Assembly (NCBI GenBank): GCA_013202635.1
Contig: JABMRO010000272.1
Coordinates: 1 to 6,113 of the forward strand
Direction: 5' to 3'
Length of the DNA: 6,113 bases
From: Planctomycetota bacterium
Lineage (GTDB): Bacteria > Planctomycetota > Phycisphaerae > Sedimentisphaerales > Anaerobacaceae
Below the pieces are notes generated by a model. It had not been told where the DNA came from. It saw only the letters and a program-made list of their open reading frames with translations, and searched no databases. The translations under genes and the position numbers were made by a program. Below, piece by piece: positions 6,058-6,113 of the stretch (position 1 is the stretch's first letter; every line of letters starts with the position of its first letter).

Positions 6058-6113
6058 GCGAGCGTGGCGGAATTGGCAGACGCGCAAGGTTTAGGTCCTT
6101 GTGTCCTTAGGGA
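6058..6113 (+). tRNA. tRNA-Leu (anticodon TAG), 3' end missing
   Basis: The 5' part of a leucine tRNA that decodes CUA and, by wobble, other CUN codons. The acceptor strand GCGAGCG (6058-6064) is followed by TG, a D-arm GCGGAATTGGCAGACGC (6067-6083), and an anticodon stem CAAGG/CCTTG (6085-6089, 6097-6101) closing the loop TTTAGGT with anticodon TAG at 6092-6094. TGTCCTTAGGGA after it begins the long variable arm expected of a class II tRNA. The T-arm and acceptor 3' strand lie beyond the right edge, so acceptor pairing cannot be checked. The D-arm and anticodon arm closely match the bacterial tRNA-Leu(TAG) pattern. Confidence 0.95.

Overview
The window reads as a piece of an ordinary bacterial chromosome, most plausibly from an anaerobic or particle-associated polysaccharide degrader. 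A planctomycete of the Phycisphaerae type is my best guess. That guess rests on the gene mix (a GH130 mannoside phosphorylase, a secreted GH-A-like protein with a collagen-binding-like C-terminal module, a secreted small beta-rich protein) and on sequence style. It is inference, since no marker gene in the window settles taxonomy.

Layout, left to right. (1) A GH130 glycoside phosphorylase, cut by the left edge and ending at 896 in a hairpin plus T-tract that may be its terminator. (2) A fumarylacetoacetate-hydrolase-family enzyme (1019-1969, +). (3) Convergent to it, a small exported protein of unknown function (2024-2608, -). (4) A 251-base divergent intergenic region with a near-consensus sigma70-type promoter facing right. 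(5) A secreted, TIM-barrel, glycosidase-like protein (2860-4245, +), followed after 13 bases by (6) xseA and then (7) xseB, the two subunits of exodeoxyribonuclease VII. (8) The first 56 bases of a tRNA-Leu with anticodon TAG, cut by the right edge.

How the genes work together. XseA and XseB form one enzyme that degrades single-stranded DNA in repair. The GH130 enzyme and the GH-A-like secreted protein both point to glycan use, but they are separated by unrelated genes and do not form an obvious utilisation locus. The only operon suggested by spacing is 2860-5975, which places a housekeeping nuclease behind a secreted glycosidase-like gene.

I found no mobile element, CRISPR array, phage gene or clear novel multi-gene system. 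The points most worth checking are the missing nucleophile-like glutamate in the secreted glycosidase-like protein, the tandem 22-residue duplication in the XseA coiled coil, the hairpin between xseA and xseB, and the promoter arrangement that seems to drive xseAB from the secreted gene.
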